64,000 nt of DNA from JBGTGG01 sp964398945 (GTDB lineage: Bacteria > Bacteroidota > Bacteroidia > Cytophagales > Cyclobacteriaceae). The stretch's first letter is position 1, and each line of letters begins with the position of its first letter. The position numbers and the translations under genes were made by a program. The stretch lies in assembly GCA_964398945.1 (NCBI GenBank), contig CAYNOT010000002.1:62001-126000 (forward strand). The letters run 5' to 3'. The notes below the pieces were generated by a model. It saw nothing but the letters and a program-made list of their open reading frames with translations. It ran no database searches and was not told where the DNA came from. Shown here in pieces: positions 17,478 through 26,203 of this stretch.

Positions 17478-18785
17478 TCAGTATCGGTCATGCAGCGTAT
17501 ACAAAACTCTTTCCATTTCCTTTTTCAAATCATTGGAGGGAAGGGTATAGTTGTTCAACAGAAAACTAAATAGTAAAACCTTTCCGCTTTTTGTAAACAG
17601 GTAGCCACTCAATGCATTGCTCATGGAGAGGGTTCCGGTTTTTGCATACACATAAGGAGGTTCGCCCGGGTCGGACTTATAGTAATTTCGGATGGTACCG
17701 GATTCCCCTCCGGCCGGAAAATACGCCTTGATTTTTTCCATCGGTACCTCGGCTTGTATTTTTTTCAGCAAGCTGATAATACTGCGCGGTGTAAACATAT
17801 TATGAGCAGAAAGCCCTGATCCATCCGCCCATTGTGGTTCGTCAGGCAGGTCTTGTAAATAGTTTTCTTTGGCATACTGGATGGCGGATCGTGTATTGAG
17901 GGAATCAAATAATTGATCCGACACCATCAGCAGCAATTGCTCGGCAAGAAAATTATCAGAGATCTTTAACATCTGGGCGTAGATGGAATCCACAAGAGTG
18001 GTCATTAATTTTTGATGGGGCTGGTGATGGTAATTGCCTTTAGGGATAAGCGTGATCGGCTTCTCAATACTTTCCGAAAGTAGTTCCGCAGTAAATGCAG
18101 CTGAGGTTATAAAAGGTTTGTCAGTAGAAAAACCGAGCAATGGAGTGTTGCGGATCGCATAGCGATAGTTATTTTTCAAATGCTCACGTTCAACAGTATA
18201 ATTTCCGCGTGCAAGGGATGTATCTTCTATTAGCACGGATTTAAACCGTGGAGGATAAAGCGTCCAGTTGGGTTGGTCTTCTTTTTTTTCGAAACGCACC
18301 ACATTTCCATAAATTGGAAATACAGATCGTTCGGTAGCATAGTAGTAGTTGTACCAATCCCACGACCAGCCCGGGCCAAACGATGTTACTTGTTTGAAAT
18401 CATCCACCATGTAGAGTTGCTGCGGACTTTCTTTTAGAAAATTGATTACCGTGGTGTCTTTCAAATCCGGATGCAACAAGCTGGGATCACCCGATCCCCA
18501 AAAGATCAAGGAGTCCTCTTTTATAATATAATTGAGCCCGTTCACTTTTCCGGTACCCAATGCTTTGTAGCTCGTATAAAAGGTAAATATTTTGGTGTTG
18601 GAGGCAGGAATAAAATACAGGCTTTCATTTTGGGAATACAAGGTTTTATCCTTGGCGGGATCAACTATCATACAACCGATAAACCCCTTTGCAAACACTT
18701 CGGATTTTTTGATTGACTTGCTTACTTTTTGGACGGTGCAGGAAGAAAGAAGAGCAAGTAATAAAAGTTGAAGCAAATTTTTCAT
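17478..18785 (-). CDS. D-alanyl-D-alanine carboxypeptidase/endopeptidase, PBP4 (peptidase S13) type lipoprotein
   Basis: A 435-residue penicillin-binding protein of the DacB/PBP4 class, which trims or cleaves peptidoglycan cross-links in the periplasm. The three serine-hydrolase motifs are present: SNTK (in IPASNTKIFTFY, near S83), SDN (ISDNFLAEQLLL) and KTG (AKTGTLSMSNALSGY). A lipobox (LLLALLSSC) puts the mature protein on a membrane anchor. The WADGSGLSAHNMFTP stretch before KTG is also typical. The start was chosen at the signal peptide. The stop lies ~68 bp from the hairpin shared with the convergent barrel gene. Confidence 0.9.
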   Translation of the reverse strand: MKNLLQLLLLALLSSCTVQKVSKSIKKSEVFAKGFIGCMIVDPAKDKTLYSQNESLYFIPASNTKIFTFYTSYKALGTGKVNGLNYIIKEDSLIFWGSGDPSLLHPDLKDTTVINFLKESPQQLYMVDDFKQVTSFGPGWSWDWYNYYYATERSVFPIYGNVVRFEKKEDQPNWTLYPPRFKSVLIEDTSLARGNYTVEREHLKNNYRYAIRNTPLLGFSTDKPFITSAAFTAELLSESIEKPITLIPKGNYHHQPHQKLMTTLVDSIYAQMLKISDNFLAEQLLLMVSDQLFDSLNTRSAIQYAKENYLQDLPDEPQWADGSGLSAHNMFTPRSIISLLKKIQAEVPMEKIKAYFPAGGESGTIRNYYKSDPGEPPYVYAKTGTLSMSNALSGYLFTKSGKVLLFSFLLNNYTLPSNDLKKEMERVLYTLHDRY

Positions 18786-18884
18786 AGTGTGTAGATTGAT
18801 AATGATTACAAAATAGTTGACTCAGGGAAATCCACCAATCATTTATATGTTAAACTGTATTGATTTGCGATTATTAGTAGGTAC

Positions 18885-19024
18885 TCACAGTATAAATTTT
18901 GTCTTACATTTTTTACAATGAACCCTTTTTGTGCCTAAATAAAATATTCTTTGAAGCGCGTTAATAAGTTCGATTGATTCTATATCTTCTGATTTACAAT
19001 TAGGACAAGGCCCTCAAAAAACAT
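18885..19024 (-). pseudogene. Small zinc-ribbon protein, frameshifted
   Basis: The minus strand encodes a compact zinc ribbon, PCPNCKSEDIESIELINALQ followed by ~12 residues and VHCKKCKTKFIL, with two CxxC pairs 25 residues apart. The only in-phase leader is stopped by TGA, whereas one base out of phase an ATG at 19024 gives MFFEG leading straight into PCPNC. One lost base near 19012 would explain this. It sits 10 bp downstream of the M28 peptidase gene on the same strand. Short zinc ribbons like this bind nucleic acid or protein. No more specific role is visible. Confidence 0.5.
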
Positions 19025-19033
19025 TTCTGTGCT

Positions 19034-20689
19034 TTACTTCATATACCCATCCCGTATCGGTTTAAACTCCGAAGTTGGTTTCCATTTCGGCCAACTGGTT
19101 TCCATCGACAATTTTTTTCCAACCTGGAAAAGCAAGATCAAGTCATCAACTCCACCTTCTAAATTCCAGCGCGTGGCATCGTATTCATCTGAAGGTTTGT
19201 GGTAGTAAGTGGCTACATATTCTTCTTCGAGTTTTTTACCCGCTTCTTTACCGCCCTCCACCATGTCGATACCATTGCCGGTGTACAATGCGGGGATGCC
19301 AATCTTTGCAAAATTGAAATGGTCAGAACGGAAATAGTAGCCCGCAACAGGATTGGGTTCGGGGGCAACATATCGACCAGCATTTTTTGCAGCTTCCGTT
19401 AAATAATCTTCCATATCTGATTGCCCCATACCCACCAACACAATGTCTTTGGTTTTTCCGTAGGGATTAATGCCGTCCATGTTGATGTTGGCAACGGTTT
19501 TTTCTTTCGGGTAAATTGGATTTTGTGCATAGTAAGCAGAACCCAGCAACCCTTGTTCTTCTGCGGTTACCGCCAAAAATAAAATGGAACGATTCGGTTT
19601 TGTTTTTAGTGTCGTAAATGCTTTTGCAATTTCCAACAAACCTGCTGTTCCGGTTGCGTTGTCCAATGCACCATTGTAAATGGAGTCGCCCTTCTCATCG
19701 GCTTTGCCAATGCCCAGGTGGTCCCAATGTGCAGAATAGACAATGTATTCATCAGGTGCAGTGGTACCTGTGATTTTTGCGGCCACGTTGTAACTCATGT
19801 CATACTTCACTTCCGTTTTCATGGAAGTCGAAGCTTTTAAGTTCATAGCAATCGATGCAAAATCATTTTTGTGGGCGTTGGCCAATTGTTCAATATAGTC
19901 AAGGCCACCAGCTTCGAATAATTTTTTGGCAGCAGGTTGGGAAATCCATCCGACCGCTGCACATTTCTGTGTTTCTTTTCCGCGCTCATCCAAATAAAGT
20001 TTGCCTGCATTCCAACTATTTTGCACGACCCAAAAACCATATCCTGCCGGAACATCATCATGGATGACCAAACATCCTTTCGCACCTTGTCGCGCAGCTT
20101 CTTCAAATTTATACGTCCAGCGACCGTAGTATGTCATTGTGTTTCCTTTGAACAATGTCGAGTCACCCGCACCAAACCCGGGATCGTTCACCAATACTAC
20201 AACGATTTTATCCTTCACGTCAACGCCATCATAATCATTCCAATTGTATTCGGGCGCAACTACACCAAACCCGGCAAATACTAAATCCTCTTCTGTTAAA
20301 GTAACTTCTTCCACGGGTTGTTCCGTCCAGAGCACGTAATCTTTTAGACCTTCCAGTGAAAAAGATTTTTTGCTACCTTTTATTTCCATGGAAGGCGCAG
20401 CGGTGGTTGTAATCTTTACCAACGGAACTTCTTGTAAATAGCTGTCACCATTGCCGGGCTCAACACCCATCGCTTTAAATTCTTGTTGCAGATATTCCAG
20501 TGTGATTTTTTCCCCTTCCGAGAAAGGCATTCTTCCCTGATAGTTGTCGGAAGACAATTCAACAATACGTGATTCAAAATCTTTTACGGAAAAAGACGCG
20601 ACACCGTCATTCGGATCGGGGGCACTTTCTTTTGTCCCACACGCGATTACGAAAAGGCTTAGCGCCAACACTGCAACTAGTTTGTTCAT
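19034..20689 (-). CDS. M28 family zinc aminopeptidase with PA domain, lipoprotein
   Basis: A 551-residue lipoprotein (lipobox SLFVIAC). A protease-associated domain (about residues 130-270, containing YDGVDVKDKIVVVLVNDP) is followed by the M28 catalytic domain. Its zinc ligands and acid/base are visible as YSAHWDHLG, GALDNATGTAG, AVTAEEQGLLGS, NINMDGIN and YYHKPSDEYD. The enzyme would remove N-terminal residues from peptides on the cell surface or in the periplasm. Length and domain order are normal for Bacteroidota members of the family. Confidence 0.92.
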   Translation of the reverse strand: MNKLVAVLALSLFVIACGTKESAPDPNDGVASFSVKDFESRIVELSSDNYQGRMPFSEGEKITLEYLQQEFKAMGVEPGNGDSYLQEVPLVKITTTAAPSMEIKGSKKSFSLEGLKDYVLWTEQPVEEVTLTEEDLVFAGFGVVAPEYNWNDYDGVDVKDKIVVVLVNDPGFGAGDSTLFKGNTMTYYGRWTYKFEEAARQGAKGCLVIHDDVPAGYGFWVVQNSWNAGKLYLDERGKETQKCAAVGWISQPAAKKLFEAGGLDYIEQLANAHKNDFASIAMNLKASTSMKTEVKYDMSYNVAAKITGTTAPDEYIVYSAHWDHLGIGKADEKGDSIYNGALDNATGTAGLLEIAKAFTTLKTKPNRSILFLAVTAEEQGLLGSAYYAQNPIYPKEKTVANINMDGINPYGKTKDIVLVGMGQSDMEDYLTEAAKNAGRYVAPEPNPVAGYYFRSDHFNFAKIGIPALYTGNGIDMVEGGKEAGKKLEEEYVATYYHKPSDEYDATRWNLEGGVDDLILLFQVGKKLSMETSWPKWKPTSEFKPIRDGYMK

Positions 20690-20795
20690 GATGATTTAGG
20701 TTTTGGGAGGGAAGTTAATCATTTTCCTTTCTTACTGGAATCTTGTTTTGATGAATGGTGAATTTTTATCAAAAGTGGGATGTTGCGAGTTACTG

Positions 20796-20828
20796 GTTTC
20801 CGGCTACTGGTCACTGGTAACCGGAAAC
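20796..20828. repeat. Intergenic hairpin with ACTGG words
   Basis: Perfect 8-bp arms GTTTCCGG and CCGGAAAC enclose CTACTGGTCACTGGTAA. The loop and flanks are built from the same TACTGG words as the larger array at 22.8 kb and the copy at 53.9 kb. There is no T-run, so a terminator role is unlikely. Confidence 0.5.
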
Positions 20829-20871
20829 TTGTCGTTCAAAATATTCACATACTGCTAACAACAAACAACCA

Positions 20872-22779
20872 TCAATTAATAAACTCCCAAGCACTCTGAT
20901 AAAAACCGCCCTCCTGTACGAACTCAAGCAACTTCATATAAAACGGATGTGATCCAAGGGTTGCGCTATCGCCTACCATGATTAATTTTTTCTTCGCACG
21001 TGTCATCGCTACATTGGTTCTGCGGATGTCGGAAAGAAAACCCACTTCACCTTCGGTGTTGGAGCGAACAAAACTGATGGCAATCACATCGCGTTCTTGT
21101 CCCTGGAAAGCATCCACGGTGTTGATGGTTATAAATTCAGAAAGCTCCGAAAACATCACCGAGTTTTCAACTATTTTCGTCAGGTATTCTACCTGTGCAC
21201 GATAAGGTGTGATAATACCGATGCTTGCGCTCCAGGATTGTATGCCGACATGCCCGATTAAATTTTCCAGGATTTTTAACAACAGGTCACCTTCTTCTTC
21301 ATTGTTCCTGCTCAACGTTTCAGGATCTAGTTTTTCATTGAAGCCACATCCGGCAGTATCGATAAAACTTACAGGAGGAATATCCTCTTGTAGCGCGGAT
21401 GATTTCACTGAATCGTGAGCGACCAATTCATTGTTGTAAAAATAATTGGAAGAAAATGTCATGATGGCTTCGTGCATGCGGTATTGAATGGTTAGCATTT
21501 CCGCCATCGCGGGATGATGACGGATCGCTTTTTCAAACAGGGTAGTTTCCAATCCACCTTTTGCAGCTTCTTTCGATTTGATGGTAGGCGGCAGTTGACA
21601 ATGGTCACCGGCAAAAACCACACGCCCGGCCCGGATAACCGGAATCCAACAGGCAGGCTCCAACGCTTGCCCGGCTTCATCGATGAAAACAGTTTTAAAC
21701 TTCCGGCCACGGATTACATAATGCGAAGCGCCCACCAGTGTACAGGCAATCACTTCGGTGGAATTAAGCAAATCATTTACAATATGGAACTCCAACACAT
21801 CGGCATCTGCTTTCAATGCTTTCGCTTCCTGGTTTAATAATCTACGCTGCTGTTTTTCTTCGTAACCAAAATTGCGTTTGTATTTGGAAGCTTTGGTCTT
21901 CAACTGCTCCATTTTTTTTCGCATCGTACGCAACTCTTTGTAATGGATGTGATTTGCAATTTGCGCATCGAGTGTTTTGCTAAGGGTTTGTTCGGTCACC
22001 CGTGCCGGATGGCCAATGCGTAGAACGCGCAACCCAATGTCTGCCAGCTTTTCAATAATCCAATCTACGGCAGCATTGCTGGGTGCACACACCAATACCT
22101 GTTTTTCTTTTTGTACTGTTTGATGGATGGCATGTGCAAGGGTAGTGGTTTTTCCCGTTCCGGGCGGACCGTGAATGATCGCCACGTCTTTTGCATTGGC
22201 GATTTTTACAAGTGCTTTCTGCTGGCTTTCATTGAGGTCAGTATCAATAGGTGTTTCACTATATTCAATTTTTGCTTTTTGCCCGCCTAATAAAATATCA
22301 CGTAATTCGGCAAGCCTGGAGCCCTCAGCCTGCATTACAATTTTTAGTGCAAACTCCATTTCGCGATAGGTCATTTCATCGAACATCACATCGATGCCAA
22401 TTTGGCCATGATCAAACCAGTCGGGTAGGTCATCCGCATTTAAGGTGATCACCATTTTATTGTCGCGCACGTAATTGATCACGCCTCCGGTGTTGTCTTT
22501 TTCAAGACTGTTCCGGTGGTTTGAGAAGATGCTCACCAATTTTCCGCTACCAAATACATGTGGTTGGTCAAGTTCGGTCTTTCGTTCTACTTCGATGATC
22601 AACCGTTCCCCTGTGCCGATATAATTTTTAATGACCTTAACGGGATACCAACATTTCCCTTCTTTTGTTTTTCGATGCAAGGGAAGGAGCAGGATTTTTT
22701 GACGATAATATTCCAGATCGGCCTGGCGTTCGAGTTTTATTAGTGCCAATGTATGATTGAGTTGCTCGGCAATTGACAT
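20872..22779 (-). CDS. SF1 DNA/RNA helicase (IGHMBP2/UPF1-like)
   Basis: A 635-residue helicase with an N-terminal barrel-like region (about 1-180), then motif I GPPGTGKT (204-211), motif II with FIDEAGQALEP, motif III GDHCQLPPTI, motif IV QYRMH, motif V TVDAFQGQERDVIAISFVRS and motif VI NVAMTRAKKKLIMVGD. The layout is that of SMUBP2/IGHMBP2-type 5'-3' helicases common in Bacteroidota. The start is the ATG at 22779 (MSIAEQLNHT). An upstream in-frame ATG would read through the TACTGGA repeat array and is rejected. Unlike the other two SF1 helicases in the window it has no nuclease tail. Confidence 0.9.
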   Translation of the reverse strand: MSIAEQLNHTLALIKLERQADLEYYRQKILLLPLHRKTKEGKCWYPVKVIKNYIGTGERLIIEVERKTELDQPHVFGSGKLVSIFSNHRNSLEKDNTGGVINYVRDNKMVITLNADDLPDWFDHGQIGIDVMFDEMTYREMEFALKIVMQAEGSRLAELRDILLGGQKAKIEYSETPIDTDLNESQQKALVKIANAKDVAIIHGPPGTGKTTTLAHAIHQTVQKEKQVLVCAPSNAAVDWIIEKLADIGLRVLRIGHPARVTEQTLSKTLDAQIANHIHYKELRTMRKKMEQLKTKASKYKRNFGYEEKQQRRLLNQEAKALKADADVLEFHIVNDLLNSTEVIACTLVGASHYVIRGRKFKTVFIDEAGQALEPACWIPVIRAGRVVFAGDHCQLPPTIKSKEAAKGGLETTLFEKAIRHHPAMAEMLTIQYRMHEAIMTFSSNYFYNNELVAHDSVKSSALQEDIPPVSFIDTAGCGFNEKLDPETLSRNNEEEGDLLLKILENLIGHVGIQSWSASIGIITPYRAQVEYLTKIVENSVMFSELSEFITINTVDAFQGQERDVIAISFVRSNTEGEVGFLSDIRRTNVAMTRAKKKLIMVGDSATLGSHPFYMKLLEFVQEGGFYQSAWEFIN

Positions 22780-22803
22780 GTAATTATTAGTTGTTGTTTG
22801 TTC

Positions 22804-22882
22804 GTTACTGGATACTGGATACTGGATTCTGGATACTGGATACTGGATACTGGATTCTAGTGTCCAGCATCTAGTATCCAGA
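22804..22882. repeat. TACTGGA/GGATACT short tandem array
   Basis: About ten 7- to 8-base units of GGATACT, with variants GGATTCT and GTGTCCAGCATCTAG, lie between the helicase start and the glycosylase gene. The right end contains CTAGTATCCAG, the inverse of the same unit, so the array can fold on itself. The array overlaps the stop codon and the last three codons (Ser-Gly-Tyr) of the glycosylase gene. A smaller copy occurs near 53885-53910. Confidence 0.8.
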
Positions 22883-23539
22883 GAGTTTATCAACATGATC
22901 CGCAAGATACTCCTTCAGAAACCTCCGTTTATACTGCATAACAAATCGCGGATGCGAGAGGGGAATAATTTTTTCAAAGAATTGATGTTCAGCATTAAGC
23001 TTGCTCAGAAATTCAAAATTTTTTCCCTCACCTAAGCAAAAGACCACCGAAGTTTCCAATCCTATTTTAATTACAGCACGAATCGATTCGATAATATAAG
23101 GCGTTACTGCAAGTTGTAAGGGTTTTGTGTCGTAGTAATTCATGTTCTTTCCATCTTTGGTAAAACCCAGGGGGCAAACAGAATTGAAAAAGAATTTTTG
23201 GTAAAACTTTTCCGGCCCACCAAATTTATTGATCATCAAGTAAATGAAATCCCCGGAAAGTTCAGTTTTTTTTGGGAAGTTGTTTTCGATCGCACAGATA
23301 TCAACCAGTTTTTTAGGGTCGGTAAAGGGAATTCCGGTCAGGCCGGCACCAAACCTTCCGGGGTTTATTCCCAGGATAGCGATTCGTTTGTTGGTATCGT
23401 TGTAATACTTTTTGTAGAAAATTGATGAAAGGCGTAGTGTCTCCGGGTTTAAAAAAGGACTCATCACGTCCACTCCGGTAGGTACGTTGGGGGCTACCAG
23501 TGATTTATTGAATTGAATTACCCGGTCCGCAAAAGTCAT
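22871..23539 (-). CDS. SMUG2-type uracil-DNA glycosylase family protein
   Basis: A 222-residue protein of the SMUG2 group in the UDG superfamily (formerly DUF4918). It carries the glycosylase motif ILGINPGRFGAGLTGIPFTD near residues 53-73, a FIYLMINKFGGPEKFYQKFF segment, a FNSVCPLGF stretch and the C-terminal motif LSHPRFVMQYKRR that contacts DNA. Members excise uracil or related lesions in base-excision repair. The last three residues are encoded by the tandem repeat array that abuts it, so the natural C-terminus may have been altered slightly. Confidence 0.88.
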   Translation of the reverse strand: MTFADRVIQFNKSLVAPNVPTGVDVMSPFLNPETLRLSSIFYKKYYNDTNKRIAILGINPGRFGAGLTGIPFTDPKKLVDICAIENNFPKKTELSGDFIYLMINKFGGPEKFYQKFFFNSVCPLGFTKDGKNMNYYDTKPLQLAVTPYIIESIRAVIKIGLETSVVFCLGEGKNFEFLSKLNAEHQFFEKIIPLSHPRFVMQYKRRFLKEYLADHVDKLSGY

Positions 23540-23686
23540 GCGTAAAGATAGTGATTACCTGTCTGATTGCTCATAGCGGCCATGTTGGCAGCAAGGCAAA
23601 GGACGTTTTGTTTCATAGAAACAAGGTTGACCAAGGACAATATTTTAACTGGATTAAAGTTAAAAGATAACCTAAGACCTCAATCT

Positions 23687-24218
23687 ATGACTGCCGTAAA
23701 AACCATCACTTTCATATCGGGTTGGTTCCTTTTAAACCTAAATTCGTTCTCCCAGGACATGGCTGTTAATTCAAATTGCGAGCAACCCGCGACCGTTATT
23801 TTATTCAGGACTTCAGCATTTTTCATTATGGATTTATAACCTGTTTTCAAAGGACAGTTTGTTAGGACGTATAAAAACATATGATGTCTTTATTCTAGAG
23901 ACTTATGACCAAGGGGTTTCTTTTCATGCGACTGCTAAAGCACCTTCGTTAAATGCTGACAAGAGGACGAATTATCAAAAGAGAAAGACGATAAAGTACC
24001 CTTTTTCCCTGCAACAAGGACAGGTTTATTTCGTGAAATGCGATTTCTTGAACCAGAGCCTTTTCGACTATCCACGACAACCTACGATAAGGTTGATAAA
24101 AAAGGATGAAATTGGAAAATACATGAGAAAACGATTTCTGAAAAAGAAAATTGAAACATACTTGTATAAAGAATGGCTGACAGGGAAAAATTTGAAAGAA
24201 TACACTACTAAAAATTAG
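23687..24218 (+). pseudogene. Secreted DUF2846-like protein, frameshifted
   Basis: The first frame begins MTAVKTITFISGWFLLNLNS, a signal peptide, and continues to CEQPATVILFRTSAF before stopping at 23839. A second frame continues as SLWIYNLFSKDSLLGRIKTY, DVFILETYDQGVSFHA, then FSLQQGQVYFVKCDF and PTIRLIKKDEIGKYM. The beta-sandwich order (ATVILFR, then a linker, then DVFI, then a ligand-like HA segment, then GQVYFVKC, then PTIRLI) fits the DUF2846 pattern of small surface proteins. One extra base near the TTTTT run at 23820 would join the halves into ~177 residues. Function unknown. Confidence 0.6.
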
Positions 24219-24323
24219 GGAATAGCCCAACCGCCAGAAAGTGCATAATCAAATGGCGGGGTGCGGTGTAAATTTGTAGTTGAGTTTTTCAAATCACGTT
24301 TGGTTTCGAGGCACTGGGCAGGC

Positions 24324-24361
24324 AGTGGGAATCCAAGTCCCAAGGCCATACAATTCCCACT
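24324..24361. repeat. 9-bp inverted repeat upstream of the AbiE operon
   Basis: Perfect arms AGTGGGAAT and ATTCCCACT with a 20-base loop. It is ~130 bp upstream of the AbiE start and could be a hairpin or a boundary relic. The rest of the 24219-24457 stretch has no ORF, promoter match or terminator that I can support. Confidence 0.45.
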
Positions 24362-24457
24362 AAACAATTTGAAATTTTACTTTCCGTAAAACACAATTGA
24401 GAAACAGCCAATTATTACTATTTCTGAAATTACCCTATAAAAATCAACAAAGAAATA

Positions 24458-24496
24458 TTTTGCAATATGTACCAAAAAATGGTATTTTTTGCAAAA
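24458..24496. promoter_or_regulatory. Inverted-repeat operator candidate of the AbiE operon
   Basis: The arms TTTTGCAATATGTACCA (24458-24474) and TGGTATTTTTTGCAAAA (24480-24496) are inverted, matching at 13 of 17 positions including both 8-bp TTTTGCAA ends and the TACCA inner ends. They sit immediately upstream of the AbiEi start at 24507. The left arm overlaps a near -7 box (TATTTTG). AbiEi antitoxins of the characterised systems repress their own promoter by binding inverted repeats, so this is a well-placed candidate site. Confidence 0.6.
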
Positions 24497-24506
24497 ATTA
24501 TCTCGA

Positions 24507-25331
24507 ATGATTTCGGACAGTAATTATAACCGCTTGGAATATTGGGTTGAAGAACAGCAATCCAAAGGCAAGTTGGCGTTCAGTAGTGCCGAACTCAAAA
24601 ATACTTTTGCCAACGATAGCGAAACAGCTTTAAAAAGGGCGTTGGACAGACTTTCTGAGAAAGAAAAAATCGTTTCCATTTTCAAAGGTTATTATGTCAT
24701 CGTTACACCACAATATTTGTCAAAAGGAATTTTGCCACCCGCCTTGTTCATTGACGGACTGATGAAATTTTTGGAACGCAACTATTATGTTGGATTGTTG
24801 AATGCAGCCGCTTTGCACGGAGCAGGACATCAGCAACCGCAGGAATACTTTGTAATAACGGAATATCCTGTTTTGCGACCTACCAACAAACGAGGTATTA
24901 AAATCAATTATATCAGCACAAAACAACTTCCGCCCGAAAGTTTGATTGAAAAAAAGAAAACCGAAGCAGGTTACATCAATGTTTCAAATCCTATTTTGAC
25001 GGCTATTGATTTAGTAAACTATGAAAAGCGAATTGGAGGTTTAAATCGGGCAACAACTGTCGTTAACGAGTTGTTGGAAAGCATTAAACAAAAAGACATT
25101 ACACGAGAATTAGTCACTTACGCAAGTGTAACAACCTTGCAACGCCTGGGTTTTATTTTGGAAGAAATTTTAGGGAAACAGGATTTAGCCGGCAAACTTT
25201 TTTCGCTTTGCAAAAAATCAAAAGTGAAATTTTACACTATTCCATTAAAAGCAGCAGGCGAAAAAAACCAAGAACAGCTAAACGATAAATGGAAAATTTG
25301 GATTAACGCAGAAATTGAAACCGACTTTTAA
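24507..25331 (+). CDS. AbiEi family type IV antitoxin and transcriptional repressor
   Basis: A 274-residue protein with an N-terminal winged helix (about 1-75, LAFSSAELKNTFANDSETAL through SIFKGYYVIVTPQYL), followed by the AbiEi domain with ALHGAGHQQPQEYFVIT and INYISTKQLPPESL. The following ~100 helical residues match the length of AbiEi antitoxins (AbiEi_4 type). In studied AbiE systems the antitoxin represses the operon, and in the type IV view it counters the toxin without binding it. The ATG at 24507 is preferred: an in-frame TTG at 24489 lies inside the operator. AbiEii follows after 76 bp. Confidence 0.85.
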   Translation: MISDSNYNRLEYWVEEQQSKGKLAFSSAELKNTFANDSETALKRALDRLSEKEKIVSIFKGYYVIVTPQYLSKGILPPALFIDGLMKFLERNYYVGLLNAAALHGAGHQQPQEYFVITEYPVLRPTNKRGIKINYISTKQLPPESLIEKKKTEAGYINVSNPILTAIDLVNYEKRIGGLNRATTVVNELLESIKQKDITRELVTYASVTTLQRLGFILEEILGKQDLAGKLFSLCKKSKVKFYTIPLKAAGEKNQEQLNDKWKIWINAEIETDF

Positions 25332-25361
25332 CCAATAAGTAATACACTTTTCAAAAGTCGG
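25321..25361 (+). promoter_or_regulatory. Stem-loop across the abiEi stop codon
   Basis: Perfect 9-bp arms CCGACTTTT (25321-25329) and AAAAGTCGG (25353-25361) with a 23-base loop. The left arm includes the last codons and stop of abiEi. The stem lies 46 bp upstream of the abiEii start. It has no T-run, so it may limit or separate expression of the toxin rather than end transcription. The function is inferred from position. Confidence 0.45.
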
Positions 25362-25407
25362 TTCGTTGACCTTTGAAAAAATAAAATTGTCCGAAGTAAT
25401 CTGAAGA

Positions 25408-26199
25408 ATGATACCTCAAGCATACATAACTGAATGGAGTAATTTTGTTCCATGGAAAACAAATGAACAAGTTGAACAAGATTTAATTATTTGCCGTGCA
25501 TTGACCGAAATTTTCAGCAATAAATTTTTGGCAGAAAGTTTAGCGTTTAGAGGAGGAACGGCTTTGCACAAATTGTATTTACAGCCACAACCAAGATATT
25601 CGGAAGATATTGATTTGGTACAAATTCGGGCAGAGCCTATAAAAGAAACCATACAGCAACTTCAAAAAGTACTTTCGTTTTTAGGAAAATCAAACGTAAC
25701 GCCCAAGAAAGACAACAACACGATTTACTACAAGTTTGAATCTGAATTTCCACCTGTGCAAATTTTAAAATTGAAAGTGGAAACAAATTGCAGAGAGCAT
25801 TTTTCGGTGTTGGGTTGGGAGAAAAAAGATCTTGAGGTTACATCAAGCTATTTCAATGGGAAATGTGCATTAACAACCTACAAATTAGAAGAACTGTTAG
25901 GGACAAAACTTCGCGCATTGTACCAACGAAGAAAAGGCAGGGATTTGTTTGACCTTTGGAAAGCATTGACAACGGCAAAGCCCGACACAGACTTAGTAAT
26001 TCAATGTTACAAAGAGTATATGAAATATTCGTTGGAAAAACCAATTCCAACTAAAAATGAATTTTTGGTGAACATAGAACGCAAGAAAACAGACAACGAA
26101 TTTTTAGGCGATACAATGGCCTTACTAAGACCTGACGAAAAATACAATCACGAAGAAGCTTTTCAGGCTGTAACGGATTTACTAATTGGAAAAATGTAA
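25408..26199 (+). CDS. AbiEii/AbiGii family nucleotidyltransferase toxin
   Basis: A 263-residue nucleotidyltransferase. The catalytic signature is FRGGTALHKLYL (GG motif near residues 49-60) followed by RYSEDIDLVQ (DxD near residues 70-77). A third acidic position lies in LKLKVETN, and TYKLEELLGTKLRALYQRRK matches the C-terminal helical domain. Characterised AbiEii-like toxins add nucleotides to RNA (tRNA ends in MenT) or bind GTP, and cause reversible growth arrest that aborts phage infection. All catalytic residues look intact. It is the second gene of the AbiE operon. Confidence 0.9.
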   Translation: MIPQAYITEWSNFVPWKTNEQVEQDLIICRALTEIFSNKFLAESLAFRGGTALHKLYLQPQPRYSEDIDLVQIRAEPIKETIQQLQKVLSFLGKSNVTPKKDNNTIYYKFESEFPPVQILKLKVETNCREHFSVLGWEKKDLEVTSSYFNGKCALTTYKLEELLGTKLRALYQRRKGRDLFDLWKALTTAKPDTDLVIQCYKEYMKYSLEKPIPTKNEFLVNIERKKTDNEFLGDTMALLRPDEKYNHEEAFQAVTDLLIGKM

Positions 26200-26203
26200 G
26201 AAT

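Noticed and set aside
22780..22905. N-terminal extension of the SF1 helicase from the ATG at 22905
   Set aside because: The extra 42 residues are the translation of the TACTGGA repeat array. The helicase similarity starts at MSIAEQLNHT (22779).
24219..24457. Gene or RNA in the spacer before the AbiE operon
   Set aside because: No ORF, promoter pattern or conserved RNA motif could be supported apart from a 9-bp inverted repeat.
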